Below are positions 42,801 through 54,895 of a DNA stretch of 64,000 bases, piece by piece; positions within the stretch are counted from its first letter, which is position 1; every line of letters begins with the position of its first letter. The DNA is from Bolinopsis microptera. Taxonomy: Eukaryota > Ctenophora > Tentaculata > Lobata > Bolinopsidae. Location: NCBI RefSeq assembly GCF_026151205.1, contig NC_087084.1, forward strand, positions 14,803,760 through 14,867,759. Direction: 5' to 3'. The notes beneath the pieces are model-generated. The model saw nothing but the letters and a program-made list of their open reading frames with translations. It was not told the origin of the DNA and did no database searches. Made by a program: the position numbers and the translations under genes.

Positions 42801-45800
42801 ACTATTATTATAATGAGACCTAGTTTCAAGTAACCCTAGTAACAGTAACCCTAGTGTCAAGACTCTGTTCTCTGCACTGAAACTATTATTATAATGAGAC
42901 CTAGTTTCAAGTAACCCTAGTAACAGTAACCCTAGTTTCAAGACTCTGTTCTCTGCACTGAAACTATTATAATGAGACCTAGTTTCTAGTTACCCTAGTA
43001 ACAGTAACCCTAGTTTCAAGTAACCCTAGTAACAGTAACCCTAGTAACAGTAACCCTAGTTTCAAGACTCTGTTCTCTGCACTGAAACTATTATAATGAG
43101 ACCTAGTTTCTAGTTACCCTAGTAACAGTAACCCTAGTTTCAAGTAACCCTAGTAACAGTAACCCTAGTTTCAAGACTCTGTTCTCTGCACTGAAACTAA
43201 TATAATAATGAGACCTAGTTTCAAGTAACCCTAGTAACAGTAACCCTAGTTTCAAGACTCTGTTCTCTGCACTGAAACTAATATAATAATGAGACCTAGT
43301 TTCAAGTAACCCTAGTAACAGTAACCCTAGTTTCAAGACTCTGTTCTCTGCACTGAAACTATTATAATGAGACCTAGTTTCAAGTAACCCTAGTAACAGT
43401 AACCCTAGTTTCAAGTAACCCTAGTAACAGTAACCCTAGTTTCAAGTAACCCTAGTAACAGTAACCCTATTTTCAAGACTCTGTTCTCTGCACTGAAACT
43501 ATTATAATGAGACCTAGTTTCAAGTAACCCTAGTAACAGTAACCCTAGTTTCAAGACTCTGTTCTCTGCACTGAAACTATTATAATGAGACCTAGTTTCA
43601 AGTAACCCTAGTAACAGTAACCCTAGTTTCAAGACTCTGTTATCTGCACTGAAACTATTATAATGAGACCTAGTTTCAAGTAACCCTAGTAACAGTAACC
43701 CTAGTTTCAAGACTCTGTTATCTGCACTGAAACTATTATAATGAGACCTAGTTTCAAGTAACCCTAGTAACAGTAACCCTAGTTTCAAGACTCTGTTCTC
43801 TGCACTGAAACTATTATAATGAGACCTAGTTTCAAGTAACCCTAGTAACAGTAACCCTAGTTTCAAGACTCTGTTATCTGCACTGAAACTATTATAATGA
43901 GACCTAGTTTCAAGTAACCCTAGTAACAGTAACCCTAGTTTCAAGGCTGTGTTCTCTGCACTGAAACTATTATAATGAGACCTAGTTTCAAGTAACCCTA
44001 GTAACAGTAACCCTAGTTTCAAGTAACCCTAGTAACAGTAACCCTAGTTTCAAGACTCTGTTCTCTGCACTGAAACTACTATAATGAGACCTAGTTTCAA
44101 GTAACCCTAGTAACAGTAACCCTAGTGTCAAGACTCTGTTCTCTGCACTGAAACTATTATAATAATGAGACCTAGTTTCAAGTAACCCTAGTAACAGTAA
44201 CCCTAGTTTCAAGACTCTGTTCTCTGCACTGAAACTATTATAATGAGACCTAGTTTCAAGTAACCCTAGTAACAGTAACCCTAGTTTCAAGTAACCCTAG
44301 TAACAGTAACCCTAGTTTCAAGACTCTGTTCTCTGCACTGAAACTATTATAATGAGACCTAGTTTCTAGTAACCCTAGTAACAGTAACCCTAGTTTCAAG
44401 TAACCCTAGTAACAGTAACCCTAGTTTCAAGTAACCCTAGTAACAGTAACCCTAGTGTCAAGACTCTGTTCTCTGCACTGAAACTATTATAATAATGAGA
44501 CCTAGTTTCAAGTAACCCTAGTAACAGTAACCCTAGTTTCAAGACTCTGTTCTCTGCACTGAAACTATTATAATAATGAGACCTAGTTTCAAGTAACCCT
44601 AGTAACAGTAACCCTAGTTTCAAGACTCTGTTCTCTGCACTGAAACTATTATAATGGGACCTAGTTTCAAGTAACCCTAGTAACAGTAACCCTAGTTTCA
44701 AGACTCTGTTCTCTGCACTGAAACTATTATTATAATGAGACCTAGTTTCAAGTAACCCTAGTAACAGTAACCCTAGTGTCAAGTAACCCTAGTAACAGTA
44801 ACCCTAGTTTCAAGACTCTGTTCTCTGCACTGAAACTATTATAATGAGACCTAGTTTCAAGTAACCCTAGTAACAGTAACCCTAGTGTCAAGACTCTGTT
44901 CTCTGCACTGAAACTATTATTATAATGAGACCTAGTTTCAAGTAACCCTAGTAACAGTAACCCTAGTGTCAAGACTCTGTTCTCTGCACTGAAACTATTA
45001 TAATGAGACCTAGTTTCAAGTAACCCTAGTAACAGTAACCCTAGTTTCAAGACTCTGTTCTCTGCACTGAAACTATTATAATGAGACCTAGTTTCAAGTA
45101 ACCCTAGTAACAGTAACCCTAGTGTCAAGACTCTGTTCTCTGCACTGAAACTAATATAATAATGAGACCTAGTTTCAAGTAACCCTAGTAACAGTAACCC
45201 TAGTGTCAAGACTCTGTTCTCTGCACTGAAACTATTATAATAATGAGACCTAGTTTCAAGTAACCCTAGTAACAGTAACCCTAGTGTCAAGACTCTGTTC
45301 TCTGCACTGAAACTATTATATTGAGGCCTAGTTTCAAGTAACCCTAGTAACAGTAACCCTAGTTTCAAGACTCTGTTCTCTGCACTGAAACTATTATAAT
45401 GAGACCTAGTTTCAAGTAACCCTAGTAACAGTAACCCTAGTAACAGTAACCCTAGTAACAGTAACCCTAGTTTCAAGTAACCCTAGTAACAGTAACCCTA
45501 GTTTCAAGTAACCCTAGTAACAGTAACCCTAGTTTCAAGACTCTGTTCTCTGCACTGAAACTATTATAATAATGAGACCTAGTTTCAAGTAACCCTAGTA
45601 ACAGTAACCCTAGTGTCAAGACTCTGTTCTCTGCACTGAAACTATAATAATGAGACCTAGTTTCAAGTAACCCTAGTAACAGTAACCCTAGTTTCAAGAC
45701 TCTGTTCTCTGCACTGAAACTATTATAATGAGACCTAGTTTCAAGTAACCCTAGGTAACAGTAACCCTAGTGTCAAGACTCTGTTTCTCTGCACTGAAAC

Positions 45801-47520
45801 TAATATAATAATGAGACCTAGTTTCAAGTAACCCTAGTAACAGTAACCCTAGTGTCAAGACTCTGTTCTCTGCACTGAAACTATTATAATGAGACCTAGT
45901 TTCAAGTAACCCTAGTAACAGTAACCCTAGTGTCAAGACTCTGTTCTCTGCACTGAAACTATTATAATGAGACCTAGTTTCAAGTAACCCTAGTAACAGT
46001 AATCCTAGTTTCAAGACTCTGTTCTCTGCACTGAAACTATTATTATAATGAGACCTAGTTTCAAGTAACCCTAGTAACAGTAACCCTAGTGTCAAGACTC
46101 TGTTCTCTGCACTGAAACTATTATATTGAGGCCTAGTTTCAAGTAACCCTAGTAACAGTAACCCTAGTTTCAAGTAACCCTAGTAACAGTAACCCTAGTG
46201 TCAAGACTCTGTTCTCTGCACTGAAACTATTATAATAATGAGACCTAGTTTCAAGTAACCCTAGTAACAGTAACCCTAGTTTCAAGACTCTGTTCTCTGC
46301 ACTGAAACTATTATAATGAGACCTAGTTTCAAGTATCCCTAGTAACAGTAACCCTAGTTTCAAGTAACCCTAGTAACAGTAACCCTAGTTTCAAGACTCT
46401 GTTCTCTGCACTGAAACTATTATAATGAGACCTAGTTTCTAGTAACCCTAGTAACAGTAACCCTAGTTTCAAGTAACCCTAGTAACAGTAACCCTAGTTT
46501 CAAGTAACCCTAGTAACAGTAACCCTAGTGTCAAGACTCTGTTCTCTGCACTGAAACTATTATATAATGAGACCTAGTTTCAAGTAACCCTAGTAACAGT
46601 AACCCTAGTTTCAAGACTCTGTTCTCTGCACTGAAACTATAATAATGAGACCTAGTTTCAAGTAACCCTAGTAACAGTAACCCTAGTTTCAAGACTCTGT
46701 TCTCTGCACTGAAACTATTATAATGAGACCTAGTTTCAAGTAACCCTAGTAACAGTAACCCTAGTGTCAAGACTCTGTTCTCTGCACTGAAACTAATATA
46801 ATAATGAGACCTAGTTTCAAGTAACCCTAGTAACAGTAACCCTAGTGTCAAGACTCTGTTCTCTGCACTGAAACTATTATAATGAGACCTAGTTTCAAGT
46901 AACCCTAGTAACAGTAACCCTAGTGTCAAGACTCTGTTCTCTGCACTGAAACTAATATAATAATGAGACCTAGTTTCAAGTAACCCTAGTAACAGTAACC
47001 CTAGTTTCAAGACTCTGTTCTCTGCACTGAAACTATTATAATGAGACCTAGTTTCTAGTAACCCTAGTAACAGTAACCCTAGTTTCAAGACTCTGTTCTC
47101 TGCACTGAAACTATTATAATGGGACCTAGTTTCTAGTAACCCTAGTAACAGTAACCCTAGTGTCAAGACTCTGTTCTCTGCACTGAAACTATTATAATGA
47201 GACCTAGTTTCAAGTAACCCTAGTAACAGTAACCCTAGTGTCAAGACTCTGTTCTCTGCACTGAAACTATTATAATGAGACCTAGTTTCAAGTAAACCCT
47301 AGTAACAGTAACCCTAGTTTCAAGACTCTGTTCTCTGCACTGAAACTATTATTATAATGAGACCTAGTTTCAAGTAACCCTAGTAACAGTAACCCTAGTG
47401 TCAAGACTCTGTTCTCTGCACTGAAACTATTATATTGAAGGCCTAGTTTCAAGTAACCCTAGTAACAGTAACCCTAGTTTCAAGTAACCCTAGTAACAGT
47501 AACCCTAGTTTCAAGACTCT
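39870..47520. repeat. 7.6-kb composite array: 78-bp and 31-bp units with TAACCCTA core
   Basis: The 78-bp unit contains AGTTTCAAGTAACCCTAGTA, ACAGTAACCCTAG, ACTCTGTTCTCTGCACTGAA and ACTATTATAATGAG. It is interspersed with 31-bp sub-units (CAAGTAACCC...GTTT). Variation is mainly ATT/TAT trinucleotide insertions in the ACTATTATAATGAG part. 78 is a multiple of 3, giving minus-strand pseudo-ORFs of up to about 240 codons that end wherever a 31-bp sub-unit intervenes. I treat them as non-coding. Lies in the exchanger intron between the two parts of alpha-1. Confidence 0.95.
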
Positions 47521-47654
47521 GAATATTACACAAGGTTTGAAGAGCCATGATTTGTCCCTGATAAAATAATATCACCCCAAATTGGCTGATCTAAACTGAT
47601 CGGAAACTGATCCTCTCCACACATCACATACTAACCCTATAACTGAGGAATTTT

Positions 47655-47775
47655 TTTCTCCCTTTGAATCAATCAAGCTAGATGATTTACTGTAAATACT
47701 GAGATCAAACTATCAATTTACAGGCTATCGTCCAAACATGTTGCAAGGCGTCATCTTCAGTGACATAAGCCCTAA
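47655..47775. repeat. Dispersed repeat, copy 2 of 3
   Basis: Same approximately 115-bp element as at 31000-31118 (CTATCAATTTACAGGCTATC, then ATGTTGCAAGGCGTCATC). It carries one extra C and a different right flank, so it is an independent copy. Confidence 0.6.
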
Positions 47776-48344
47776 AAACCCTATTACTGTACATGACCCT
47801 GGGTTGCTATTAATAGATACACCCCTCACCAGGACACAGCTCTCTACCTTAGTTACCCTAGTAACAGTAACCCTAGTAACTATATTATAGTTCTCCTAAC
47901 CAATGTACTGACAATATAATAACCTTTATGTGACCTGCATAAGTTAACACCTTCAGTTTCAAGCTGAAAACACAGGATCCGCCCAGGTACATGTTCCGAT
48001 CCCAGCAGAATCTACTTCCTGGTGTCGTGATGGCATCCTGCCAAACTGGATGGCATCATGCCAAACTGGACAATAACAACAATATCATGTTAACATTGGT
48101 ACACCTGACAAGGGTACTGTTACATGTTTATCATATTCACAGCCTTATTTCTAACGGTGTTTGCTCGGTATTTTTAGTGATGAAAACTCTTCTCAGGTCA
48201 TTTGCCTAATGAAGATGATTGCTATAATGATAGTTGGGAGTTTTTTGCAACATTTCAGTGTTTCCGAGTGTAGATCTGAACAAATATGTGGAAAATGACA
48301 AGAATTGAGGGGTGTCTTACCTCTAGCCAATCTGTACTCTTATG

Positions 48345-48965
48345 GAAGTAAACTAAAATACAGCTTTCTGATTGGTTGGTTTATGGCACGTGACTAAATA
48401 TACAGCTCTCAGATTGGTTTGCGTAAGTCTACATTGGCAGTGGTAAAATCCATGTAACTCAGCGTTTTCAGACAGTCTAAAATGTAATGTATGTACATAT
48501 AAATAATTTATAAAATGTTCCCACAATGTACTTAAACGAATATTCCATCCTTATTTCTATGTTGAAATACAATATATAAATGTGTTTAATGGCATTAACT
48601 GTCTACTGTTTTAGTGTCCAGTTACAGCGTTTAAAACCTTATTATACGAAATCTATTTTGTATACAAAATTCAGAAACAATTTTATAAAAGAGTAAAAGA
48701 ATCAACAGCTTTAAATAGTGTTTTATTTTTAGATTCTGCGTTCTGTTAATCGTCAGAGGAACAGTTCATCAAGAAGTTACTTAAACTATTTAAGTTGGTC
48801 ATAAAGTTGGGTTTATGTCGCACGGCCCAAAATTGGTAGTTTAAGTTACTAGACGAAACACAGCCCTCTGATTGGTTGAATTGAGTCAGGTTAATAAAAC
48901 ACAGCGCTCTGATTGGTTGATTTAGATCACGTGACTAAAATAAAGCTCCCTGATTGGTCACTCAC
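48345..48965. repeat. Degenerate repeats containing CTGATTGGTT (CCAAT-box) motifs
   Basis: Five imperfect copies of an approximately 28-bp string such as AAACACAGCGCTCTGATTGG, near 48350, 48402, 48857, 48896 and 48940. Each carries ATTGG, the reverse of a CCAAT box. They lie just downstream (in gene sense) of the alpha-1 exon. Confidence 0.6.
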
Positions 48966-48967
48966 AC

Positions 48968-49047
48968 CGACAATGGTTTCCCACCCCAATATCAGAGTTG
49001 TTAGTGACTGCTGCTGAAAGACGTGAACAGCTCCGGTGCTGAGGAAC
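48968..49047 (-). pseudogene. SLC24/NCKX-like exchanger exon: alpha-1 core, frame-broken as read
   Basis: Acceptor CCTTACAG, then GT|TCC, to G|GTGTGAG. SSAPELFTSF is in the frame set by the upstream exon, but that frame runs into TAA a few codons later. AAVTNNSDIGVG is in a second frame, and the expected TIVG is in a third because of an extra A in GGGAAACC. SSAPELFTS and DIGVGTIVG are the ion-binding core of alpha-1. The exon therefore contains two apparent 1-bp insertions. Either it is decaying or the consensus is wrong; it is close to the noisy 50.5-53.2 kb stretch. Confidence 0.8.
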
Positions 49048-49283
49048 CTGTAAGGGGGAACAGTTGTGTTTATGAAGGAGCAATGCTATATACCTTTTGT
49101 GAAGGAGTATTTGTGTAGAAACATGATCGTGTAGTTTAATTAGAGTAAATTTCACTGGTTGAGGATTATAACTAAGTTTTTCTAATATACTAAGAAAATC
49201 GCAGCTAAGTAGTCAAATAATGCCCAATTATTAATTAGCATCTAAATGATTAACACCTAATTAATTACCGCCTAATAGATTAC

Positions 49284-49388
49284 CTGCTGCCATGAAAGTA
49301 GCCCCAGCCACATCTTCTGACAAGTCTAATCGCTGACAAATAACCACCAGCGAGGGTACGAAATAGTCGTCACAAACCACGGCTATAG
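49284..49388 (-). CDS. SLC24/NCKX-like exchanger exon: TM1 end and start of alpha-1 repeat
   Basis: Acceptor CCCGCAG, then CT|ATA, to GCA GCA G|GTAATC; phase 1 in and out. It encodes [20 protein letters not shown] followed by [15 protein letters not shown]. IVCDDxFVPSLxxI...[15 protein letters not shown] is the hallmark N-terminal part of the NCKX alpha-1 repeat. The upstream exon(s), which should supply the signal/leader and the rest of TM1, were not found between here and 64000. Confidence 0.93.
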
Positions 49389-49414
49389 CTGCGGGGGAAC
49401 AGAGGATTAGTTTG

Positions 49415-49460
49415 TAATTAACTAATTAGTTTGTAATTAACTAATTAGTTTGTAATTAAC
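49415..49460. repeat. Short tandem repeat of AGTTTGTAATTAACTAATT
   Basis: About three copies of an 18-bp unit close to the acceptor side of the alpha-1 exon. Confidence 0.7.
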
Positions 49461-49806
49461 TGGTTAATTGATTTAATAACACACCACTGTTACAGAGGAA
49501 CAGAGGAGTTTGTAATTAACTGATCACCATTTTACTTTCATACAGACATTGAACGCTGTAAGAAGATGACGATCAGACCTCGTTAACTGGTTAATTGATT
49601 GAATAAATGGTTAAATGAAAATCAGCTAATTTACAAGTTAATTGATGCGTTAATTGCTTAGATAACTTTCTAGGAAATGATTGAATAAAATAATGTTAAG
49701 AGAAGGGCTCGAACAGGACCACTATAAAATTAGAAATGCCTTGTTTGAAGCGTATTTACGCTATTGTACATGGTACGGAGTGGTTTGAGAAATTATTTGG
49801 AAACTT

Positions 49807-50052
49807 AGCCCCCCCTCCTCCCCCCTTAGCCCCCGGCCCCTTAGTGTCTCTCAGATAACCAGCGATATTAAACTTAGGACTTCCCGCCCCCCCCCCCCCC
49901 CTTAGTGTCTCTCAGATAACCAGCGATATTAAACTTAGGACTTCCCGCCCCCCCCCCCCCCTTAGTGTCTCTCAGATAACCAGCGATATTAAACTTAGGA
50001 CTTCCCGCCCCCCCCCCCCCCTTAGTGTCCTCTCAGATAACCAGCGATATCT
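49807..50052 (+). repeat. Poly-C-containing repeat, about 3-4 copies of about 60 bp
   Basis: Unit TTAGTGTCTCTCAGATAACC, then AGCGATATTAAACTTAGGAC, TTCCCG and a run of about 13 C. The last copy has an extra C in GTGTCCTCTC. Confidence 0.9.
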
Positions 50053-50160
50053 TATTAAAAACAGTTACATACCCGCCCACAGTTGTAGTGACTCAAACAA
50101 AGCAGCTTATCTAATAGTTTGTTGTTGCTAATGTAAGGGGGCTGCAGCTAATGGGGGACA

Positions 50161-50395
50161 CTAAACACTGTTACCATGGTAACACTAAACACTGCTACCA
50201 TGGTAACACTAAACACTGCTACCATGGTGACACTAAACACTGCTACCACCCACTTGATAAGTGTATGTCAGTCAGTGAGCTGTGTTCCATCTGATAAGTG
50301 CTCTCTGCTTATCTTCTACACTACTTAGACTACTTATAGACTACTTATAGACTACTTACAGACTACTTATAGACTACTGGGGAGAGGCTGTCGGG
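50161..50395. repeat. Short tandem repeats (ACACTAAACACTGCTACCATG; ACTACTTATAG)
   Basis: About four copies of a 24-bp unit with CTGCTACCATGGTA at 50161-50245, then about five copies of an 11-bp unit GACTACTTATA at 50325-50378. Confidence 0.8.
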
Positions 50396-50479
50396 GAGAG
50401 GCTGTGCATTATTGACAGATCCCTCCCATTGAATGTTCTCTAAGTGCTTTAAGCTCATAAATAAATTTCGATTAAGGAT

Positions 50480-53180
50480 TGATAAGTAAGGAAAAATCTC
50501 GATTTTTAACACAACCTAACTTGCCACCAAGAGGGGTTTGGTTTTTTAGGGCTAGGGCTGTTCAGAGACAAAAGGGTTTTGGGACAGTCTTTACCTCAGA
50601 GAGAGAGAGAAGGAGAAAATTTTCTGGGCAAGTCTCTGTTCTCTGCACTGAAAACTATTATTATAATGAGACCTAGTTACAAGTAACCCTAGTAACGTAA
50701 CCTAGTTTCAAGTTCTTTTCTCTGCACTGAAACTATTATTAATGAGACCTAGTTTTAGTTTTACCTATAACAGGAAACATAGTTTCAAGTAACCCTAGTA
50801 ACCTGTAACACTAGGAACAGTAACCCTAGTTTCAAGGACTGTGTTCTATGAACTGATACTATTATAAATGAGACCTTGTTTCTAGTTACCCATAGTAACA
50901 GTAACCCTAGTTTCAGTACACCCTAGTAACTGTATACCTAGTTTCAAGATCGGTTCTCTGCATGAACACTAATAATAATGAGACCTAGTTTCAAGTGAAC
51001 CCTAGTAACAGTAACACCTAGTTTAAGACTCGGTTCTATGCACTGAAAACTAATATAATAATGAGACCTAGTTGCAAGGGTAACCTAGTAAACAGTAACC
51101 CTAGTTTCTAAGACTCTGTTCTCTGCCACGGAAACTATTTTATTGAGTCTAAGTTTCAAGTATCTAGTAACAGTAACCCTTGTTTCAAGTAACCTAGTAA
51201 CAGTTAACACTTGTTTTCAAGTAACCTCGTAACAGTAACACTATTTTCAAGAGCTTGTTCTTCCTGCACTGAAACTATTATATGGAGGCCTAGTTTCAAG
51301 TAACCCTAGTAACTGTAACTCAGTTTCAAGCTCTTGTTCTCTGCACTGAAATTTTATATGAGACTTGTTTCACGTAACCCTAGTAACAGTAACCCTTAGT
51401 TTCAAGACTTGTTATCTGCACTGCAAACTATTATATTGTGACCTAGTTTCAAGTAACCCTAGTAACAGTAACCTCGTTTCATGACTCTGTTATCTGCATG
51501 AAACTAATTATAATGAGACCTAGTTTCAAGTATCCCTAGTAACAGTAACCACCACTATTTTCAAGCCTTGTTATATGCACTGAAAAACTATTATAATGAG
51601 GACCTGTTTCAAGTAAACCCTAGGTAACTGTAACCTAGTTTTCAAAGGACTCTGTTATCTGCACTGAAACTATTATAATGAGACCTAGTTTCAAGTAACC
51701 CTAGATAACTGTAACCCTAGTTTCAAGGCTGTTGTTCTCTGCACTCGAAACTATTTTAATGAGGACCTTGTTTCAAGTACCCTAGTAACAGTAACCTACA
51801 GTTTCAAGTAACCCAGTAATACAGTAACCCTAGTTTCAGTAACCCTAGTATCAGTAACTAGTTTCAAGGAACCCTAGTAACATTAACCCCTAGTGTCAGA
51901 TCTTGTTCTCTGCTGAAATATTTTTATAATGAGACCTAGTTTCTAGTTACCCTATTTACAGTAACCTAGTGTCAGACTCTGTTCTCTGCACTGAAAACTA
52001 TTATAATGAGTCCTAGTTTCTAGTAACCCTGTAACAGTAACCTAGTTTCAGACTCTGTTCTCTGCACTGAAACTATTAATATAATGAGTCCTAGTTTCAG
52101 TAACCTTAGTAACAGTAACCCTAGTTTCAAGTCTCTGGTCTTGCTCTGAAACTATTATTATAATGTAGACCTAGTTTCAAAGTAACCCTATAACCCCAGT
52201 AACCCTAGTTGTCAAGATGTTCTCTGCAACTGGAACTATTATTATAATGAGACCTAGATTCAAGTAACCTAGTACAGTAATCTAGTTTCAAGACTTGTCT
52301 CTGCACTTACTGAAACTATTATAATGAGACTAGATTCTAGTTACCCTGTAACAGTAACCCTAGTTTCAAGTAACCCTAGTAACAGTATCCCTAGTAACAG
52401 TAAACTAGTTTCAAGGCCTTTGTTCTCTGCACTGAAACTATGATAATGAGACCTAGTTTCTAGACCCTAGTTAACAGTAACCCTAGTTTCAAAGTAACCT
52501 AGGAAACAGAACCTAGTTTCACGACTCTGTTCTCTGGCACTGAAAACTAATATAATAATGAGACCTAGTGTCAAGTAAACCCTAGTAACGAACCCTTGTT
52601 TCAAGACTCTGTTCTCTGCATGAAACTAATTAATAATGAGACCTAGTTTCAAGTAACCTAGTATCAGTAACCCTAGTTTCAAGACTCTGTTCTTGCACAG
52701 AAACTATTATAATGAGAACCTAGTTTCAAAGTACCATAGTAACAGTAACCCTAGTTTCAAGTTACCTAGTAACAGTAACCCTAGTTTCAAGTAACCTATA
52801 ACAGTAACCCTATTTTCAAGGACTCTGTTCTCTGCACTGAAACTATAATAATGAGACCTAGTTTCAAGTAACCTAGTAACAGTAACCCTAGTTTCTAGAC
52901 TCTGTTCTCTGCACTGAACTAGTATAATGAGACCTAGTTTCAAGTAACCCTAGTAACAGTAACCCTAGTTATCAAGATCTGTTATCTTGCACTGAAACTA
53001 TTATAATGAGACCTTTTTCAAAGTACCCTAGTAACTGTAACCTAGTTTTCATGACTCCTGTTTCTGCACTGAAACTAGTATATGAGACCTAGTTTCAGTA
53101 ACCTTTAACAGTAACCTAGTTTCAAGACCTCTGTTCTCTGCACTGTAAATATATAATGAGACCTAGTTTCAAGTTAACCC
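50480..53180. repeat. Indel-rich copy of the 78-bp/TAACCCTA array (probable low-quality sequence)
   Basis: The same unit as 39870-47520, but with many one-base insertions, deletions and substitutions per unit, whereas the clean array has almost none. Errors fall in homopolymers and elsewhere alike (for example AACCTAGT, CTGTTTCTGCAC, TGAAAACTA). The onset near 50480-50640 and the end at the boundary of segmental copy B are abrupt. Confidence 0.85.
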
Positions 53181-54895
53181 CATACCCATACCCCCCCTAC
53201 CCTTACCCCATGTAATACCCTCATACCCCTTATACCCCTCATACCCCTCATACCCCTCATACCCCTCATACCCCTCATACCCCTCATACTCTCCACACTT
53301 ATTGTAATTAATCAGCATACCCCTCATAACCCTGGTGTTGTTATTGACTTCTAGAACAACTTTTCTCTCCACACTTTCATTAATCAGCATCCTCCTCCTA
53401 AAATAATCAACACACAATCCAGGCGGAGCTGGCGAGACACTGGCCATCATTAATATCCCCTCGCTTTAAAAGAAGGTTAACTGTATCCTGCATGCAGAGA
53501 CCATATCCAGCGGAGGAAGTGTCATACTTGTCATGATACTGGTCACGTGGCACTTCCTCGAGTCACGTGACACTACCTTTTGGTCTCGTGACACTACCCA
53601 AAGGCCAGATTAGCTGCCAGATTAACTTAAGATGTGTCGCCTGGGAGGAAATGAAGTGAGGGAGCGTATTGGGGGATATTAGGTTGATAAAATATGTATA
53701 TATTATAAATATATATATTTTATATTCTTTAGAACTCTAACTTAGAGCCTCTATTATATACTATTCCTAACTAGGGGGTCAGATAGCACCGCGTATTAAA
53801 ATTACTTGGATTTCTACCGCTTTGATAAAATGACTACAAGAAGATGGGGAGATAATATTGTTGATTTATATAATATAGATTATTCATTCTTTAGTGTAGA
53901 TTAACTTTGTTTTTATACATTTTACTAAGTGTGAAGAATCAACCATACGTTATTGATATTGTTGAAATAATTAATGATAAATTGATATAATAATAAATGA
54001 CTGTAATATTTTTATTGAGGCACATGCCACCCCATCGCGGGTTTACTACTAGTGGCAGGCACGTAGCCCCCCCCCCCCCCCCCCTGGCTACGTGCCTGGA
54101 CAGTGGTTAACAAGGTAATCCTACAGTTGAAATAAGGATGATTCCATCTTCTTCTTCGTAGGGGGCTGTGCTCATTATCACTATTGGACAGATCATGACC
54201 ACTGTAAGATAGAGTATTGGAGCCCTGTGCTTACCCCGGTAAAATAAAGTGGTTCATTGTCTCCTCTACCTTCATACACTAAATATTATGCAATAGTAAT
54301 CTCCAGACTGAATATCAATTTAGACAAATTAAAGATTTTAATTATATTTAGTGCTATCAGATACGTTTCGCTAATATAACAGCTTTAGTCTTTACCGATA
54401 AAGATGCTATTTTTAAAGCTTTAAATCTCCTGGTTAAGCTTTTATTTCAATATCTCACCCGTCACGAATTAAGATCCTTACTTTGATTGGTCGGCGGTGC
54501 TCAGCTTGACTGCATCTGTTAAACGTATGGAGATATAATGATCCGACAATCACAAATATATTCTGGGAAACTGTGGGCAAGGGAAAGGTTGTCTTGGTTT
54601 TAGGTTTATACTATAATATAATACGTGATAAAACCCAGCTTTAACATGTTATGATCGGAAGTTTATCCATCTTGGGATTTGTTCACCCTTTGAATCAAAC
54701 AAGCTAGATGGTTTTTTGTATATACTGAGATCAAACTATCAATTTACAGGCTATCGTCAAACATGTTGCAAGGCGTCATCTTCAGTGACATAAGTCTAAG
54801 AAGTTAGTAAAACCCAAAATTCCTAAAAAATCTGAACATCTATCCATCTTGTATCAATCTCAACATTTACTCCAAAATGTCCTATCAGATTATCT

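Noticed and set aside
40346-47244. A dozen minus-strand ORFs (73-242 codons) of LGLLLLGLLETRSHY repeats
   Set aside because: They come from a 78-bp satellite whose length is a multiple of 3. They start and stop wherever a 31-bp unit or an indel occurs, and lie in an intron of the exchanger.
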